Assembly (NCBI RefSeq): GCF_000959365.1
Contig: NZ_CP009555.1
Location: 3,720,001 to 3,784,000 of the forward strand
Reading direction: 5' to 3'
DNA: 64,000 bases
Origin: Burkholderia oklahomensis C6786
GTDB lineage: Bacteria; Pseudomonadota; Gammaproteobacteria; Burkholderiales; Burkholderiaceae
Shown: positions 1-10,654 of the stretch, piece after piece
How positions within the stretch are numbered: the stretch's first letter is position 1
Layout of the letters: each line of letters begins with the position of its first letter
Notes under the pieces: generated by a model
The model's database searches: none
The model's input: the letters and a program-made list of their open reading frames with translations, nothing else
Told to the model about the DNA's origin: nothing
Made by a program: the position numbers and the translations under genes

Positions 1-210
1 CCGGAAGACGCTCCTCTGTATCTTGATGATCAGAATCGGTGGTTCGGAGCGGACGTATCCCGATAGTGCGAGCGCTCGGGGTTCAATCCACAGCTTCGAT
101 TGATTTCATATTCGCCGCGTATTCAAGCGACAAGTCGCATGCCCAAATCGGCGTTCTCTGGTTCTTTTATTCATATAGCAGTCCGAAATTAATATCGTGA
201 GGGGTAACTT

Positions 211-3153
211 ATGAACAAGATTTTCAAATCGATCTGGTGCGAAGAGACGCATACGTGGGTTGCGGCGTCGGAGCACGCAGTGGCGCGCGGTGGCCGCGCG
301 TCGAGCGTCGTGGAATCCGCTGGCGGATTGAAGAAGGTGCTCAAGCTGTCGCTTCTGGGCGCGGCATCGCTGATTGCGATGGGCGTGGTCGGGCCATTTG
401 CCGGCGAGGCAATGGCGGCGAATAACGCCGGTCTGTGCTTGACGTACAACGGTAGTAGCAACAATACGTCAGGTACTGGCGGCTGGTTCGCTAATGGTTG
501 TAATTCGGCCGGTTGGGCGCAGGGCATGGTTACGGACAGCAAGACGGATTGGGTCGGGCTGACCGCGGACGACACGCAGATCGTTCTCGACGGCAGTGCG
601 GGCAGCATTTATTTCCGGACGGGCGGCATAAACGGCAACGTGTTGACGATGTCGAATGCGACCGGCGGCGTATTGCTCAGTGGCCTCGCGGCCGGCGTCA
701 ATTCGACCGATGCAGTCAACATGTCTCAGTTGACCTCGCTGTCGACTTCGACGGCAACCAGCATCACCTCGCTGTCGACTTCGACGGCAACCAGCATCGC
801 TTCGCTTTCGACGAGCATGCTTTCGCTTGGCGTGGGCGTCGTGACGCAAGATGCCTCGACCGGCGCGATCAGCGTCGGCGCCAATTCGCCGGGCCTGACG
901 GTGGATTTCGCGGGTGGCCAGGGCGCGCGCACGCTGACGGGCGTCGCCGCTGGCGTCAACGATACGGACGCAGTCAATGTCGGCCAGTTGACGTCGCTGT
1001 CGACGAGCGCGTCGACGGGGCTCGCCACTGCGGATAGCGGCATTGCGTCGTTGTCCACGTCGCTGCTCGGCACCGCGGACAACGTGACGTCGCTGTCGAC
1101 GAGCCTCAGCGCGGTCAACGCGAATCTGGCCGGCCTGCAGACGTCGATGGACAACGTCGTGTCATACGACGATTCGTCGAAGTCCACGATCACCCTCGGC
1201 GGCGTGGGCGTCACGACGCCTGTCCTGCTGACGAACGTGGCCGCAGGGAAGATTGCCGCGACCAGCACGGATGCAGTGAACGGTTCGCAGCTTTACACGC
1301 TCCAGCAAGAATTCTCGCAGCAGTACGATCTGCTGACGTCGCAAGTGTCGTCGCTCAGTACCTCGGTGTCGGATCTTCAAGGCAGCGCCTCGGCAAATAC
1401 GGGAACCGCGTCGGGCGACAACAGCACGGCGAGCGGCGACAACGCGACCGCGTCAGGCACGAACAGCACGGCCAACGGGACGAACGCGACCGCGTCGGGT
1501 GAGAACAGCACGGCGAGCGGCACGAACGCGTCGGCGACCGGTGAGAACAGCACGGCGACGGGCACGGACTCGGCCGCATCGGGTAGCAATAGCACGGCCA
1601 ATGGGACAAACGCGACCGCGTCGGGCGACAACAGCACGGCGAGCGGCACGAACGCGTCGGCGACCGGTGAGAACAGCACGGCGACGGGCACGGACTCGGC
1701 CGCATCGGGCAGCAACAGCACGGCCAATGGCACGAACGCGACCGCGTCGGGTGAGAACAGCACGGCGAGCGGCACGAACGCGTCGGCGACCGGTGAGAAC
1801 AGCACGGCGACGGGCACGGATTCGACCGCATCGGGCAGCAACAGCACGGCCAATGGCACGAACGCGACTGCGTCGGGCGATAACAGCACGGCGAGCGGCA
1901 CGAACGCATCGGCGACCGGTGAAAACAGCACGGCGACGGGCACGGATTCGACCGCATCGGGCAGCAACAGCACGGCCAATGGCACGAACGCGACTGCGTC
2001 GGGCGATAACAGCACGGCGAGCGGCACGAACGCATCGGCGGCCGGAGAGAACAGCACGGCGACGGGCACGGACTCGGCCGCATCGGGCAGCAACAGCACG
2101 GCCAATGGCACGAACGCGACTGCGTCGGGCGATAACAGCACGGCGAGCGGCACGAACGCATCGGCGACCGGTGAAAACAGCACGGCGACGGGCACGGATT
2201 CGACCGCATCGGGCAACAACAGCACGGCGAACGGCGCGAACTCGAACGCATCCGGCGCGGGTGCGACGGCAACGGGCGAAAACGCCGCAGCCACGGGCGC
2301 GGGTGCGACGGCGACGGGCAACAACGCATCCGCATCGGGCGCGAGCAGCACGGCCGGCGGTGCGAATGCAATCGCGTCGGGCGACAACAGCACGGCGAAC
2401 GGCGCGAACTCGACTGCATCCGGCAGCGGCAGCTCGGCGTTCGGTGAGAACGCGGCGGCAGCCGGCGACGGCAGCACGGCCCTCGGCGTCAACACGGTCG
2501 CTTCGGGCACGACGAGCACGGCCGCCGGCGCGAACGCGTCCGCTACCGGCGATTCGAGCACGGCGCTGGGCGCAAACGCGGTCGCGTCGGGCACCGACAG
2601 CGTCGCAACGGGCGCCGGTTCGATCGCGTCCGGCGCGAACAGTTCGGCGTACGGTACGGGCTCGAACGCGACGGGCACGGGCAGTGTCGCCATCGGTCAG
2701 GGCGCGACGGCCACGGGATCGAACTCGGTCGCGCTTGGCACCGGTTCTGTTGCGTCGGAGGCCAACACGGTGTCGGTTGGTTCCGCAGGCAGCGAGCGCA
2801 GGATCACCAACGTCGCCGCCGGCGTCAATGAAACCGACGCCGTCAACGTCGGCCAGTTGAACGGCGCCGTGTCGGGCATCCAGAATCAGATGAACGGCAT
2901 GCAAGGCCAGATCGATACGCTTGCACGCGACGCGTACTCCGGTATCGCGGCCGCGACCGCGTTGACGATGATTCCGGACGTGGATCCGGGCAAGACGCTG
3001 GCCGTGGGCATCGGAACGGCCAATTTCAAGGGCTACCAGGCGTCCGCGCTCGGCGCGACCGCACGTATCACCCAGAACCTCAAGGTGAAGACGGGCGTGA
3101 GCTACAGCGGCAGCAACTACGTGTGGGGCGCAGGCATGTCGTATCAGTGGTAA
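211..3153 (+). CDS. Trimeric autotransporter adhesin (YadA/Hia-like, Boa/Bpa type)
   Basis: This is a surface adhesin of the type Vc secretion family, in which three chains form one outer-membrane barrel displaying a stalk and head. The 980-aa product starts with an extended signal peptide region (MNKIFKSIW... residues 1-30), followed by a hydrophobic core and an AMA|A cleavage site near residue 69. Residues about 175-305 carry repeated SLSTS motifs and DAVN-type neck motifs (TDAVNVGQL). Residues about 397-870 are seven-residue head repeats of the kind N-S/A-T/S-A-x-G-x. Residues about 880-980 form the YadA anchor, ending in an aromatic residue (SYQW). GAGGGG lies 8 bases before the ATG. The head contains a 126-bp DNA repeat. 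The Boa/Bpa family assignment is certain at domain level; which paralogue it is cannot be settled here. Confidence 0.95.
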   Translation: MNKIFKSIWCEETHTWVAASEHAVARGGRASSVVESAGGLKKVLKLSLLGAASLIAMGVVGPFAGEAMAANNAGLCLTYNGSSNNTSGTGGWFANGCNSAGWAQGMVTDSKTDWVGLTADDTQIVLDGSAGSIYFRTGGINGNVLTMSNATGGVLLSGLAAGVNSTDAVNMSQLTSLSTSTATSITSLSTSTATSIASLSTSMLSLGVGVVTQDASTGAISVGANSPGLTVDFAGGQGARTLTGVAAGVNDTDAVNVGQLTSLSTSASTGLATADSGIASLSTSLLGTADNVTSLSTSLSAVNANLAGLQTSMDNVVSYDDSSKSTITLGGVGVTTPVLLTNVAAGKIAATSTDAVNGSQLYTLQQEFSQQYDLLTSQVSSLSTSVSDLQGSASANTGTASGDNSTASGDNATASGTNSTANGTNATASGENSTASGTNASATGENSTATGTDSAASGSNSTANGTNATASGDNSTASGTNASATGENSTATGTDSAASGSNSTANGTNATASGENSTASGTNASATGENSTATGTDSTASGSNSTANGTNATASGDNSTASGTNASATGENSTATGTDSTASGSNSTANGTNATASGDNSTASGTNASAAGENSTATGTDSAASGSNSTANGTNATASGDNSTASGTNASATGENSTATGTDSTASGNNSTANGANSNASGAGATATGENAAATGAGATATGNNASASGASSTAGGANAIASGDNSTANGANSTASGSGSSAFGENAAAAGDGSTALGVNTVASGTTSTAAGANASATGDSSTALGANAVASGTDSVATGAGSIASGANSSAYGTGSNATGTGSVAIGQGATATGSNSVALGTGSVASEANTVSVGSAGSERRITNVAAGVNETDAVNVGQLNGAVSGIQNQMNGMQGQIDTLARDAYSGIAAATALTMIPDVDPGKTLAVGIGTANFKGYQASALGATARITQNLKVKTGVSYSGSNYVWGAGMSYQW
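1461..2218 (+). repeat. 126-bp tandem repeat (six copies) in the adhesin head
   Basis: A marker inside the unit recurs at 1531, 1657, 1783, 1909, 2035 and 2161, exactly 126 bp apart. Each unit encodes 42 residues, that is six seven-residue head repeats. Copies differ by scattered synonymous changes and a few Ser/Thr/Ala swaps. Because the unit is a multiple of three, gain or loss of copies changes head length without a frameshift. Confidence 0.95.
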
Positions 3154-3210
3154 CCGCGCGGTGATCCCGCGAGCCGGCGCGTGCCGCTCGGTTCGCGGGC
3201 CGTTTTCCGG

Positions 3211-3243
3211 GCCGTCGCATGCGTGCATGCGACGGCTTTTTTT
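3211..3243 (+). terminator. Rho-independent terminator after the adhesin gene
   Basis: A perfect 12-bp stem (GCCGTCGCATGC with its complement, 2-base loop) is followed by seven T residues. It separates the adhesin transcript from the DUF2827 gene, so the latter probably has its own promoter. Confidence 0.9.
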
Positions 3244-3391
3244 ACGACGTTCGTCGTTTCTTGTTTCCCGCGTCGAGCGAAGCCCGCCGTACGCTCAACC
3301 GGGCTCGCGCGGAACGAGCCTTTCGGGACGGCGCGGCATGCGCGATCGTGCGCACGGGCAAGAGGCCGTGGACTAGTGAAGGAATGGACGC

Positions 3392-4555
3392 ATGCTTGAA
3401 ATGCAGCAGTTGCGCGTGGGTATCTCGATTGATTCGCGCGCGCCGGATATCTGGCGGAACAGCGCGTATCAGAACGCGGTCTTTCTTGCGGCGGTCTGTC
3501 TGCGCATTCCCTTCGTATCCCTCATCGTGCTGATCGACGTCGCGGCGCATGCCGAGGCGACGTCGCTCGAAACGTCCGTTGCCGGAGCGCTTCGGATCGT
3601 GCCGGCGCGCGAAGCGTGCGATATGGTGGACATCGTCGTCGAGCTAGCGGGCGTGTTCGAACGTTCCTGGCTCGAATCGATGCGGGCGCGCGGCAAGAAG
3701 CTCGTGCTGTATCAGGCGGACCAACCTGATGTGCGACTCACGGAACCGCTGATCTTCGGTCGGGGCGGCGATAATCGCTGGGGCGTCCGGTTCGACGAGA
3801 TCTGGATGCCGGACGGCGGCTGGGACAGCGCGTTTGCACCGATGCTACGAACCAAGCATCGGTGCGATGTATTCGACGTGCCGTTCGTCTGGCATTGCGA
3901 ATTCGTGAGTCGGCGTGCGGAAGAGCTGCGACGTGACGGCCTGCGATACGGGCGCGCGGCGGATGCGCCCGCGGCCGGTCGCGGAGCGGCGGCGCGCGTC
4001 GCGATATTCGAGCCGAGTGCGTCGGTGCTCAGGAGCGGCATCATTCCGATGCTGATCTGCGACGCCGTCTATCGGCGCGATCGCTCGGCGATACGGCATA
4101 TGCACGTGTTGAACGCCCAATACCTGACGAATCGTGTGACGATGCGCCGCCTCGCCGCTTCGCTCGACATCGTCAGGGACGGCGCCGCATCGTTTCACGG
4201 CTCGCATGGCGTCGTGAGCTTCATGCCGCGGTTCGCCGACATCGCAGTCGCACACGAACGGCGCAGCGCGCCCAACTACACATCGCTCGAGCTGCTGTAC
4301 GGCGGCTATCCGCTGATTCACAACACGCAGCGGATGAAGCAGGGCGGTTATTACTATCCGGATGCCGACATCGAGGAAGGCGCGCGACTCGTCGGCCGAG
4401 CAATCGCGCACCATGCGCGATGCGCCGACGAATACGAATGCCGCTCTCGCGCGGTCTTCGCCGCGGTCGATCCGTTCCGCCGGGACAATCTCGCCGCGTA
4501 TGCCGAGAGACTGGGACATTCGTGTGCGCGTTCCGGAGCGTCGAAGCGCGGTTGA
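3392..4555 (+). CDS. DUF2827 family protein, putative GT-B glycosyltransferase
   Basis: This 387-aa protein has no signal peptide and looks cytoplasmic. It matches the DUF2827 family seen in Burkholderia, often beside YadA-like adhesins (family recognition from memory). A segment near residues 305-340 (SLELLYGGYPLIHN, then a Gly-Tyr-rich stretch and an acidic DIEEGARL) resembles the nucleotide-sugar-binding half of GT-B glycosyltransferases. Function is therefore inferred as glycosyl transfer, with the upstream adhesin as an attractive substrate. A GGAATGG sequence precedes the ATG. It stands alone, 240 bp after the adhesin and beyond its terminator. No catalytic residue can be assigned with certainty. 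Confidence 0.75.
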   Translation: MLEMQQLRVGISIDSRAPDIWRNSAYQNAVFLAAVCLRIPFVSLIVLIDVAAHAEATSLETSVAGALRIVPAREACDMVDIVVELAGVFERSWLESMRARGKKLVLYQADQPDVRLTEPLIFGRGGDNRWGVRFDEIWMPDGGWDSAFAPMLRTKHRCDVFDVPFVWHCEFVSRRAEELRRDGLRYGRAADAPAAGRGAAARVAIFEPSASVLRSGIIPMLICDAVYRRDRSAIRHMHVLNAQYLTNRVTMRRLAASLDIVRDGAASFHGSHGVVSFMPRFADIAVAHERRSAPNYTSLELLYGGYPLIHNTQRMKQGGYYYPDADIEEGARLVGRAIAHHARCADEYECRSRAVFAAVDPFRRDNLAAYAERLGHSCARSGASKRG

Positions 4556-5736
4556 ACCAGGTCGTGCCGCATTCGCTTGCGTCTCGGAAATCGCGGAACG
4601 GCGTGCGATGCACGGCGCTTCAGCGCGGGCGGTCGCTCAGACAGCATGGTGTTTGCCGGAACTGCATTTTCATGGCGACGCTGCGCTCGCGCTCGCCGGT
4701 CGTCGCCGAAACCTGTCTTGCTGTCGCGGTTGCGGTCCGGACACGCGTATCGAGCGCGCGGAGCGCGTTCCCGCCGATTTCGGCGTTTCGGCATGACGCC
4801 GCCGGACATCACGGACGCGCTCGCGAATCCCGACGTCGCGATCGAGATGAGCGCGCGACTCGATCGTTCATCGCGAACGCTATCGTCGAACCCGTGTCGC
4901 TTCGTACGCAGCCTCGCGCCGGATCGCCAGTGCAATGCGCGCGCGTGGCCAAATGCAGTCGTTTCGATATGCAAATTTTCCGGAACGAGCGAGCGGAGCG
5001 GAACGTGCGCTGTCGCGCCTGCACGCGTGGCGCTCGCCGGCCGGTTCGGTGCAATCGAGCGTGCGTGCGCAATGCCCATGACACGCCAGCGGGTCGGCAT
5101 CGACGCAACACATGGATCGCATTCGCACGTCGTGCCGTAGGCGTGTCGACCGGTCGATGCCCGAATCGACCGGATGGAATTCTAACTTCTTTGATGTTCG
5201 TCCGACGCGGGTTCGCATATAAATGGATATCGGCCGCAGTCAGGCCGCCCCGCGAAGCCTGGGCGACGCATCCGAGCAAGAAAATAGCGGCGTGCCGGTC
5301 CGGATGCGGACGTCGGGCGCCAACAAGATGTCAACGGTGGCGCGATCGTTCGGCGGCGAATGCCATTTCACCGCACACGCGCTCGAACAGTCGATCGTGA
5401 ATCGTACTGCGTTCGGATTCCGAACGAGATGCCGCCATCGGGCGCGATCCCGGACGCGCGTTTTCTCGTGATGCGCTCGCCGGCCGCGTTCGCGCGGAAG
5501 CGTCCGGCCGGCGCTCGTCGATTTCCACTCGCGGCGTTTTTTCGGAACTCTATTATTCTCGCCGCCCGGCCGCGCGTCTATCTTCGTGAAAGGCCGGTGT
5601 GGAAATGCGTGAAATTTCAAATCACGTCGATTCTCGCTCGATTCGGCGAGCGGGCACTTTTTCTCTCTGGATTGGGAGCGTATTGGGCAATTGCGTCGCG
5701 CGGCTTTCGCGGCGGGGGCGATGGGAGATTGATTTG
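4556..5736. other. Gene-free stretch
   Basis: About 1.2 kb. All six frames give only compositionally biased open frames with Arg/Ala-rich translations and no recognisable domain. The 3' half (5540-5736) becomes more AT-rich and probably holds the promoter of the following membrane-protein gene. No RNA gene or repeat was recognised. Confidence 0.5.
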
Positions 5737-6243
5737 ATGGAACACACGACGTCGATTGGATGGGCGGCTCGTTCGCGTGCGCGATCCGAGGACGCGTGCG
5801 ATCGGATTTCTCAATGGATTCTCTTTCTGATGCCGATCGTTTTCGTCGCATTCTGCGCACTCCTGATTTCGCTCTGGTACGTCGATATTTTGACCGGATG
5901 GCTGATCGCGGCTTTCGCTCTGCTCATTGAAGCCATGTTGATCGGCATCGGGTTTTTCGTCTTCGTGATGATGCGGATATCGCGCCGGCGGCGGCGCGAG
6001 CGCGATGCGAGGACGGCCTTGTGCTACGCGAATCAGCCGGACGATACCGATTTACCGTTTCCGGTGGGATTCGACGGCGTGAAGACGGTTCATTGCATGT
6101 TTAGATCAGGGCAGGTCGGTGCGTTTCGGGTAAGCTGTTACAACACGAATTGCCCGTTTATGCATGGAGCAGAGGAAACCGAACGATTGCCCAGGCAAGC
6201 GGAGCAAGCGCATGCATGCGAAGTGCCATCGTATGAAAAATGA
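5737..6243 (+). CDS. Small two-helix membrane protein, unknown function
   Basis: The product is 168 aa if translation starts at 5737, where GGGAGATT lies 8 bases upstream. A longer frame opens at 5599 but its N-terminal extension is Arg-rich and lacks a good ribosome site. Two strongly hydrophobic helices occupy about residues 29-50 and 57-80, followed by an Arg cluster (SRRRRRERD) that predicts a cytoplasmic C-terminal domain of about 80 residues with three Cys (MFRSG, SCYNTNCPF). The CYNTNC pair could bind metal, but this is only a guess. No family was recognised. It lies upstream of a two-component system. Confidence 0.6.
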   Translation: MEHTTSIGWAARSRARSEDACDRISQWILFLMPIVFVAFCALLISLWYVDILTGWLIAAFALLIEAMLIGIGFFVFVMMRISRRRRRERDARTALCYANQPDDTDLPFPVGFDGVKTVHCMFRSGQVGAFRVSCYNTNCPFMHGAEETERLPRQAEQAHACEVPSYEK

Positions 6244-6480
6244 AAGCATATTGAAAATATGAATATGCAATGGATGCGCTTGTGATTCGAAGTCGATTCG
6301 CGGCATAGCGAGGCGAACCGAACAAGCGCCGGCGCCGTTGCATTCGAGCGAATCGTGCTCGCAAAGCATATGCAGGAACACAGGCAATCGTTATCGTTTT
6401 GCATGGAATGCGCATGAGCGCGCGCCGGACATCATTCGCGCGGCACGGATGCGCTTTCCGCTTTTTTTTTCGGAGCCGCC

Positions 6481-7146
6481 ATGTCCAACGTTGCCCTGCA
6501 TACAAGAAGAGTCGTCGTGGCTGACGATCATCCGATCGTCCTCCGTGCGGTGACGGACTACGTCAATTCGCTGGCGGGTTTTCACGTCGTGGCGTCGGTT
6601 TCGTCGGGAGACGCGCTGCTGTCCGCGATGCGGGAACAGGAGGCCAATCTCGTCGTGACCGATTTCACGATGCATCAGGCGAATGACGACAAGGACGGCT
6701 TGCGCTTGATCTCGCATCTGATGAGGGCGTACGAGCGCACGCCGATCATCGTGTTCACGATGCTGACCAATAGCGGCGTGATCAGCCAGCTGTGCCGCAT
6801 GGGCGTGGCGGGGCTCGTCGGCAAGGAAGAAGAGATCGCCGAGCTCGGGCGCGTGTGCCTGAGCGTGGCGCGCGGCGTCGGCCAATCGTTGTCGCCCGGC
6901 ATGGCCCACCGGCTTGCCGCCGTCGGCAGCATCAGGCCCGGCGAAGCGGCATTCAATGCGTTGACGCCGAAGGAGCTGGAGGTCGTGCGGCTGTTTACGG
7001 GCGGCATGTCGCTCACGGACATCGCCCGGACGCTGAATCGCTCGCTGGGGACCGTGTCGACGCAGAAGCGCTCGGCAATGCGCAAGCTTCACGTGGACAC
7101 CAACGTCGATCTCATCAACTGCGCCCGCGAGCAAGGACTGCTCTGA
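6481..7146 (+). CDS. LuxR/NarL-type response regulator (RcsB-like)
   Basis: A 221-aa DNA-binding regulator. The receiver domain (residues about 10-130) has the acidic pair ADDHP and the phospho-acceptor Asp61 (VVTDFTM), with the conserved Lys in LVGKEEE. A LuxR-type helix-turn-helix occupies about residues 155-215 (LTPKELEVVRLF, then SLTDIARTLNRS and STQKRSAMRKL). The layout resembles RcsB/BvgA. GGAG lies 6 bases before the ATG. The stop codon overlaps the start of the hybrid kinase (TGATG), which indicates translational coupling and a cognate pair. It is likely to control surface structures or biofilm, given the neighbouring adhesin and EAL protein; that link is inference. Confidence 0.93.
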   Translation: MSNVALHTRRVVVADDHPIVLRAVTDYVNSLAGFHVVASVSSGDALLSAMREQEANLVVTDFTMHQANDDKDGLRLISHLMRAYERTPIIVFTMLTNSGVISQLCRMGVAGLVGKEEEIAELGRVCLSVARGVGQSLSPGMAHRLAAVGSIRPGEAAFNALTPKELEVVRLFTGGMSLTDIARTLNRSLGTVSTQKRSAMRKLHVDTNVDLINCAREQGLL

Positions 7147-10100
7147 TGCAAGGACTTCTGCAAAAGCTCGACGGGTCGCCGCTGAGGAAGTTTTATTCTC
7201 TCGAATCGAATCTGAAGCGCGAGCGGCGGGTCTTCACGATCGTCATCATGCTGCTCGTCTCGGCGGCCCTCAGCATCGCGGCCATGACCGTCACCGGATT
7301 GTTTCAGACCGCTTTCCGGCAGGAGGAGCAATCCGCGCGCATCCACGAGAAGGAAGTAGTCGACGTGTTCCTGCAGCGCCGCATGATGTTGACGACGGCG
7401 AGTCTCGTGCTGCAACTTCGGATGAACGGCGCGCCTTCGGCGCTGAACGCGCCAGCGCCGAACGCATGCACGCCGATGGCCCATAACATCCGCGACGATG
7501 CGATCCTGCGCGAGAGCTGCGATTACACGGTGCAGTTGCTGGCCAACTCGGGGCAGACGCCGAGCGTCGAAATGGTGACGGTTGACGGTGCAGTCGGCTA
7601 TGGATATCTGTTTCCGACGGGCGACCTGAGCGCGCTGCGCTCCAGCACGCCGTCCGAACTCGTGTCGGCCGTGCTCGAGCGCTACAGCAAGCGCGGCCTG
7701 GACCCGCTGGAGGCCGCGCGCAAGAAGCGGATCCTCTGGTTCGTGGTCGGCAGCGGCGGGCGCGGCGAAGAGCTGCATATGATCGGCGTGTCCGTCGTGT
7801 TCAAGGACGACCGGCTCTACGCGCTCGTCTTGACGAGCGTGGATCTTCACAGCCTCGTTTCGCCGATCGAACGCGCGGGCCGCGTGCAGCAGCCGGTCGT
7901 CGTGGATTCGGAGGGCGTGCCGCTCGTGAACGCGGACGACGCGGAAACGGTCCGGAAGGTCGACGAGCGGCTCGCCGGAAAACAGGATGGCCTGTATCAC
8001 TGGATTCCCGGCTTCGGATGGGCCCTTCGCCGTCCCGCGCCGTTCTCCGGTTTCGGGCACATGACGTATCTGCTTCCGCTCGATCTGCAGTTGCGGTCGA
8101 TGCGGTACGAGCTGAGCCTCGTCGGCGGCGCGACGCTCCTGCTGATCGTGTTGCTGTTCGTCGCGTTCCGGTACTGGAATTACCGGTTCTTGACGCGCAT
8201 CTACGAGGAAGCGTCGCGCGCGCTCGAAAGCGAAATGCTTAACCATCTGCTGGTTCATGCGACGCCGGTCGGGTTGTGCATCGTGCGGCGGACGACACTG
8301 GAGATCGTCGTCGCCAACCCGATCGCGCGCACGATGCTCGGCTTGCGGCTGTCGGACCGGCACCTGCCGCAGGAATTGCAGAGCGCGTTCGAATCGTCGC
8401 TGGCCGCGCAGGACACCCAGTCGGACGACGCGCGCATTTTCCAGTTCCCGTTCACGCTGTCGCGCGCAGGGCATGCCGCGGTCCACATCGAAATCACGTA
8501 CGCGCCCGCGACGCTGAACACGCAGGAGGTGTTCTTTTGCGCGATCACGGACATGACGGCGCACCACCAGGCGGAGATCCTGCTGCGCGAGGCGAAGCTG
8601 ACGAGCGACGCGGCGGCCAAGGCGAAGGTGGCGTTCTTCGCATCGATGAGTCATGAAATCCGCACGCCGCTGTCGTCGCTCGTGGGCAACATCGAGCTGA
8701 TCGCGCGCGGGCCGCTCGCGCCCGAGCAGCAGGCGCGCGTGAAGGCGATGGAGACGTCGGCGCGCGGATTGATGCAGATCGTCAACGACGTCCTCGACTT
8801 CTCGAAGATCGACGTCGGCGAGCTGAGCCTCATGGAGGAGTGGTCGAACATCGCCGATCTGCTCGACCGGCTCGCGCTCTCGCACGCGCCGCTCGCGACA
8901 CAGCAGGGATTGAAGTTCTACATAGTGTTCGATCGCAGCCTGCCCGCGCGACTCTACTTCGATCCGATCCGGGTCTCGCAGATCGTGAACAATCTGCTGA
9001 GCAACGCGCTGAAGTTCACTCCGTCCGGCAAGATCGTGCTGCGCGCTGGCTGGCATGCCGGCGCGCTCGAAATCAGCGTGACGGATTCCGGCATCGGCAT
9101 CCCCGACGACCTGAAGCACCGCCTCTTCCTGCCCTTTACGCAGGGGGACAGCAACCGGCTGAGGCAGGCGCGCGGCACCGGCCTCGGATTATCGATCTGC
9201 GCGCGTCTGTGCGAGCTGATGAAAGGGCGCATCGATCTGGAAAGCACCGTCGGCGTGGGAACCCGGATCGCAGTGGCATTGCCGCTCGGCGTGTCGGAGG
9301 CCGATCCGAGCGATGCATACTGGACGCTTCCCTATCGGCGCGTCGCCGTGCTCGGCCGCGCGCAGGAAAATCTCGAGTGGCTGACCAACCTGTTCGACCC
9401 GGCCGTCACGGCCGTGACGGCTTTCTCGCGTCCGGCCGATCCGATCGACGCGCACGCGCACGACTTCCTGATGGTCACGGATGAATTCGCGCCGGCCGAG
9501 GTGCTGCCGTGGTGGAAAAGGCCGGACTCGATCGCGTGGGTCGGACAGACCGGCCCGCTCGTGCCGAGACGACGCGACGACGGCGGAGTGGAAATCAGCA
9601 TGTATAGCCTCGCGGGGCTGAAATCCGCGACGCACATGCTCGGGGCCGGCCGCACGGCGCTCGTCGACGCGGGGCGCGAGCCGCCAGGGGCCGAGGCGGG
9701 AATGACGGTGTTGATCGCCGAGGACAATCTGCTCAACCGCAGCCTGCTGCTCGATCAGCTGACGACGCTGGGTGTGCGGGTCATCGAGGCGAAGAACGGC
9801 GAGGAGGCGCTCGCGTTGCTGTCGAAGGAGCCCGTGGACGTCGTGATGACCGACATCGACATGCCGATGATGGACGGTTTCCAGTTGCTCGCCGAAATGA
9901 GGCGGCTCGGCATGACGATGCCGGTGTACGCGGTGAGCGCGAGCGCGCGGCCGGAAGATGTGGCGGAAGGCCGGGCGCGCGGCTTTACGGACTATCTCGC
10001 GAAGCCGGTTTCGCTCGAGCGGCTCGAGACGGTCGTTCGCGCATGTTACAGCGCGCCGGCGGGCGCGCGCGCCGAAGAAGACGCGCAGGACGAACTGCCG

Positions 10101-10394
10101 GAGCTTCCCGACGTGCCGGCCGCCTACGCGCGTGCGTTCGCCGCGCAAGCCGGCGGGGAAATTGCGGAATTCGACGCGATCCTGCGCGAACGCGCGCTGC
10201 CGAAACTGAGGCGATGGCTGCACGGCGTATCGGGCGGCATCGCGGTCCTCGGGCCTTCCGCGCTGCATGAGCAATGTCAGGAGCTTCGGACCTACGCGCG
10301 CGAATCCGGCGAATGGAGTCGCGAGATTGAACTGCAGGCGCTGGCCATTCGGGACGCGCTCGAGCGGATGGTCGCGGCGCTGACGAGCGCGTGA
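7146..10394 (+). CDS. Hybrid sensor histidine kinase with REC and HPt (RcsC/BvgS-like)
   Basis: This is a 1082-aa inner-membrane sensor running a His-Asp-His relay to the upstream regulator. Transmembrane helices at about 30-52 and 323-342 flank a 270-residue periplasmic sensor region of unknown ligand. A PAS-like domain follows (about 365-480), then HisKA with His503 (MSHEIRTP), and HATPase_c with N box (NNLLSNALKFT), G1 (DSGIGIP) and G2 (GTGLGLSI). A diverged receiver-like stretch comes next, then a true receiver with Asp903 (TDIDMPMMDG) and a C-terminal HPt-like segment with His1026 (LHGVSGGIAVLG). The ATG overlaps the regulator's stop codon. The frame stays open upstream to 6792, but that part lies inside the regulator gene. 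Confidence 0.93.
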   Translation: MQGLLQKLDGSPLRKFYSLESNLKRERRVFTIVIMLLVSAALSIAAMTVTGLFQTAFRQEEQSARIHEKEVVDVFLQRRMMLTTASLVLQLRMNGAPSALNAPAPNACTPMAHNIRDDAILRESCDYTVQLLANSGQTPSVEMVTVDGAVGYGYLFPTGDLSALRSSTPSELVSAVLERYSKRGLDPLEAARKKRILWFVVGSGGRGEELHMIGVSVVFKDDRLYALVLTSVDLHSLVSPIERAGRVQQPVVVDSEGVPLVNADDAETVRKVDERLAGKQDGLYHWIPGFGWALRRPAPFSGFGHMTYLLPLDLQLRSMRYELSLVGGATLLLIVLLFVAFRYWNYRFLTRIYEEASRALESEMLNHLLVHATPVGLCIVRRTTLEIVVANPIARTMLGLRLSDRHLPQELQSAFESSLAAQDTQSDDARIFQFPFTLSRAGHAAVHIEITYAPATLNTQEVFFCAITDMTAHHQAEILLREAKLTSDAAAKAKVAFFASMSHEIRTPLSSLVGNIELIARGPLAPEQQARVKAMETSARGLMQIVNDVLDFSKIDVGELSLMEEWSNIADLLDRLALSHAPLATQQGLKFYIVFDRSLPARLYFDPIRVSQIVNNLLSNALKFTPSGKIVLRAGWHAGALEISVTDSGIGIPDDLKHRLFLPFTQGDSNRLRQARGTGLGLSICARLCELMKGRIDLESTVGVGTRIAVALPLGVSEADPSDAYWTLPYRRVAVLGRAQENLEWLTNLFDPAVTAVTAFSRPADPIDAHAHDFLMVTDEFAPAEVLPWWKRPDSIAWVGQTGPLVPRRRDDGGVEISMYSLAGLKSATHMLGAGRTALVDAGREPPGAEAGMTVLIAEDNLLNRSLLLDQLTTLGVRVIEAKNGEEALALLSKEPVDVVMTDIDMPMMDGFQLLAEMRRLGMTMPVYAVSASARPEDVAEGRARGFTDYLAKPVSLERLETVVRACYSAPAGARAEEDAQDELPELPDVPAAYARAFAAQAGGEIAEFDAILRERALPKLRRWLHGVSGGIAVLGPSALHEQCQELRTYARESGEWSREIELQALAIRDALERMVAALTSA

Positions 10395-10654
10395 TCGTCG
10401 CAGGCGCAGGTATGCCGGATCGGGTCGCTGCCCGTCCGGGATGACGCGGCGCGGGATTCCGCGCGGCGTCGCGCGCTCCGACTCGGATTCGAAGATTTGT
10501 GATTCTCCCCACCCGCGACTTGATTTAACGTTTCCTGACGATTGGCGGGGCGATTGGACCGGCGAGCGTCGGCGTCGTGCGGCGAGGCCGTCTTCCGGCG
10601 GTCGCCAAGCCGAGACGAACGATGCTGCGACGGCAGCGTCTTTGGGAGAGCGAT

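Noticed and set aside
211..3153. Naming the adhesin as a specific B. pseudomallei paralogue such as BoaB
   Set aside because: Gene neighbourhood hints at it, but the 980-aa length is shorter than I recall for BoaB and no alignment could be run; only the family is claimed.
1355..3228. Long minus-strand open frames (354, 438 and 591 aa) opposite the adhesin
   Set aside because: They mirror the adhesin repeat, have Pro/Arg/Ala-repeat translations and no start signals; they are shadows of a GC-rich repetitive gene.
6792..7145. Upstream extension of the hybrid kinase frame
   Set aside because: The extension lies inside the response regulator gene; the ATG at 7146 overlaps its stop and begins a normal kinase N-terminus.
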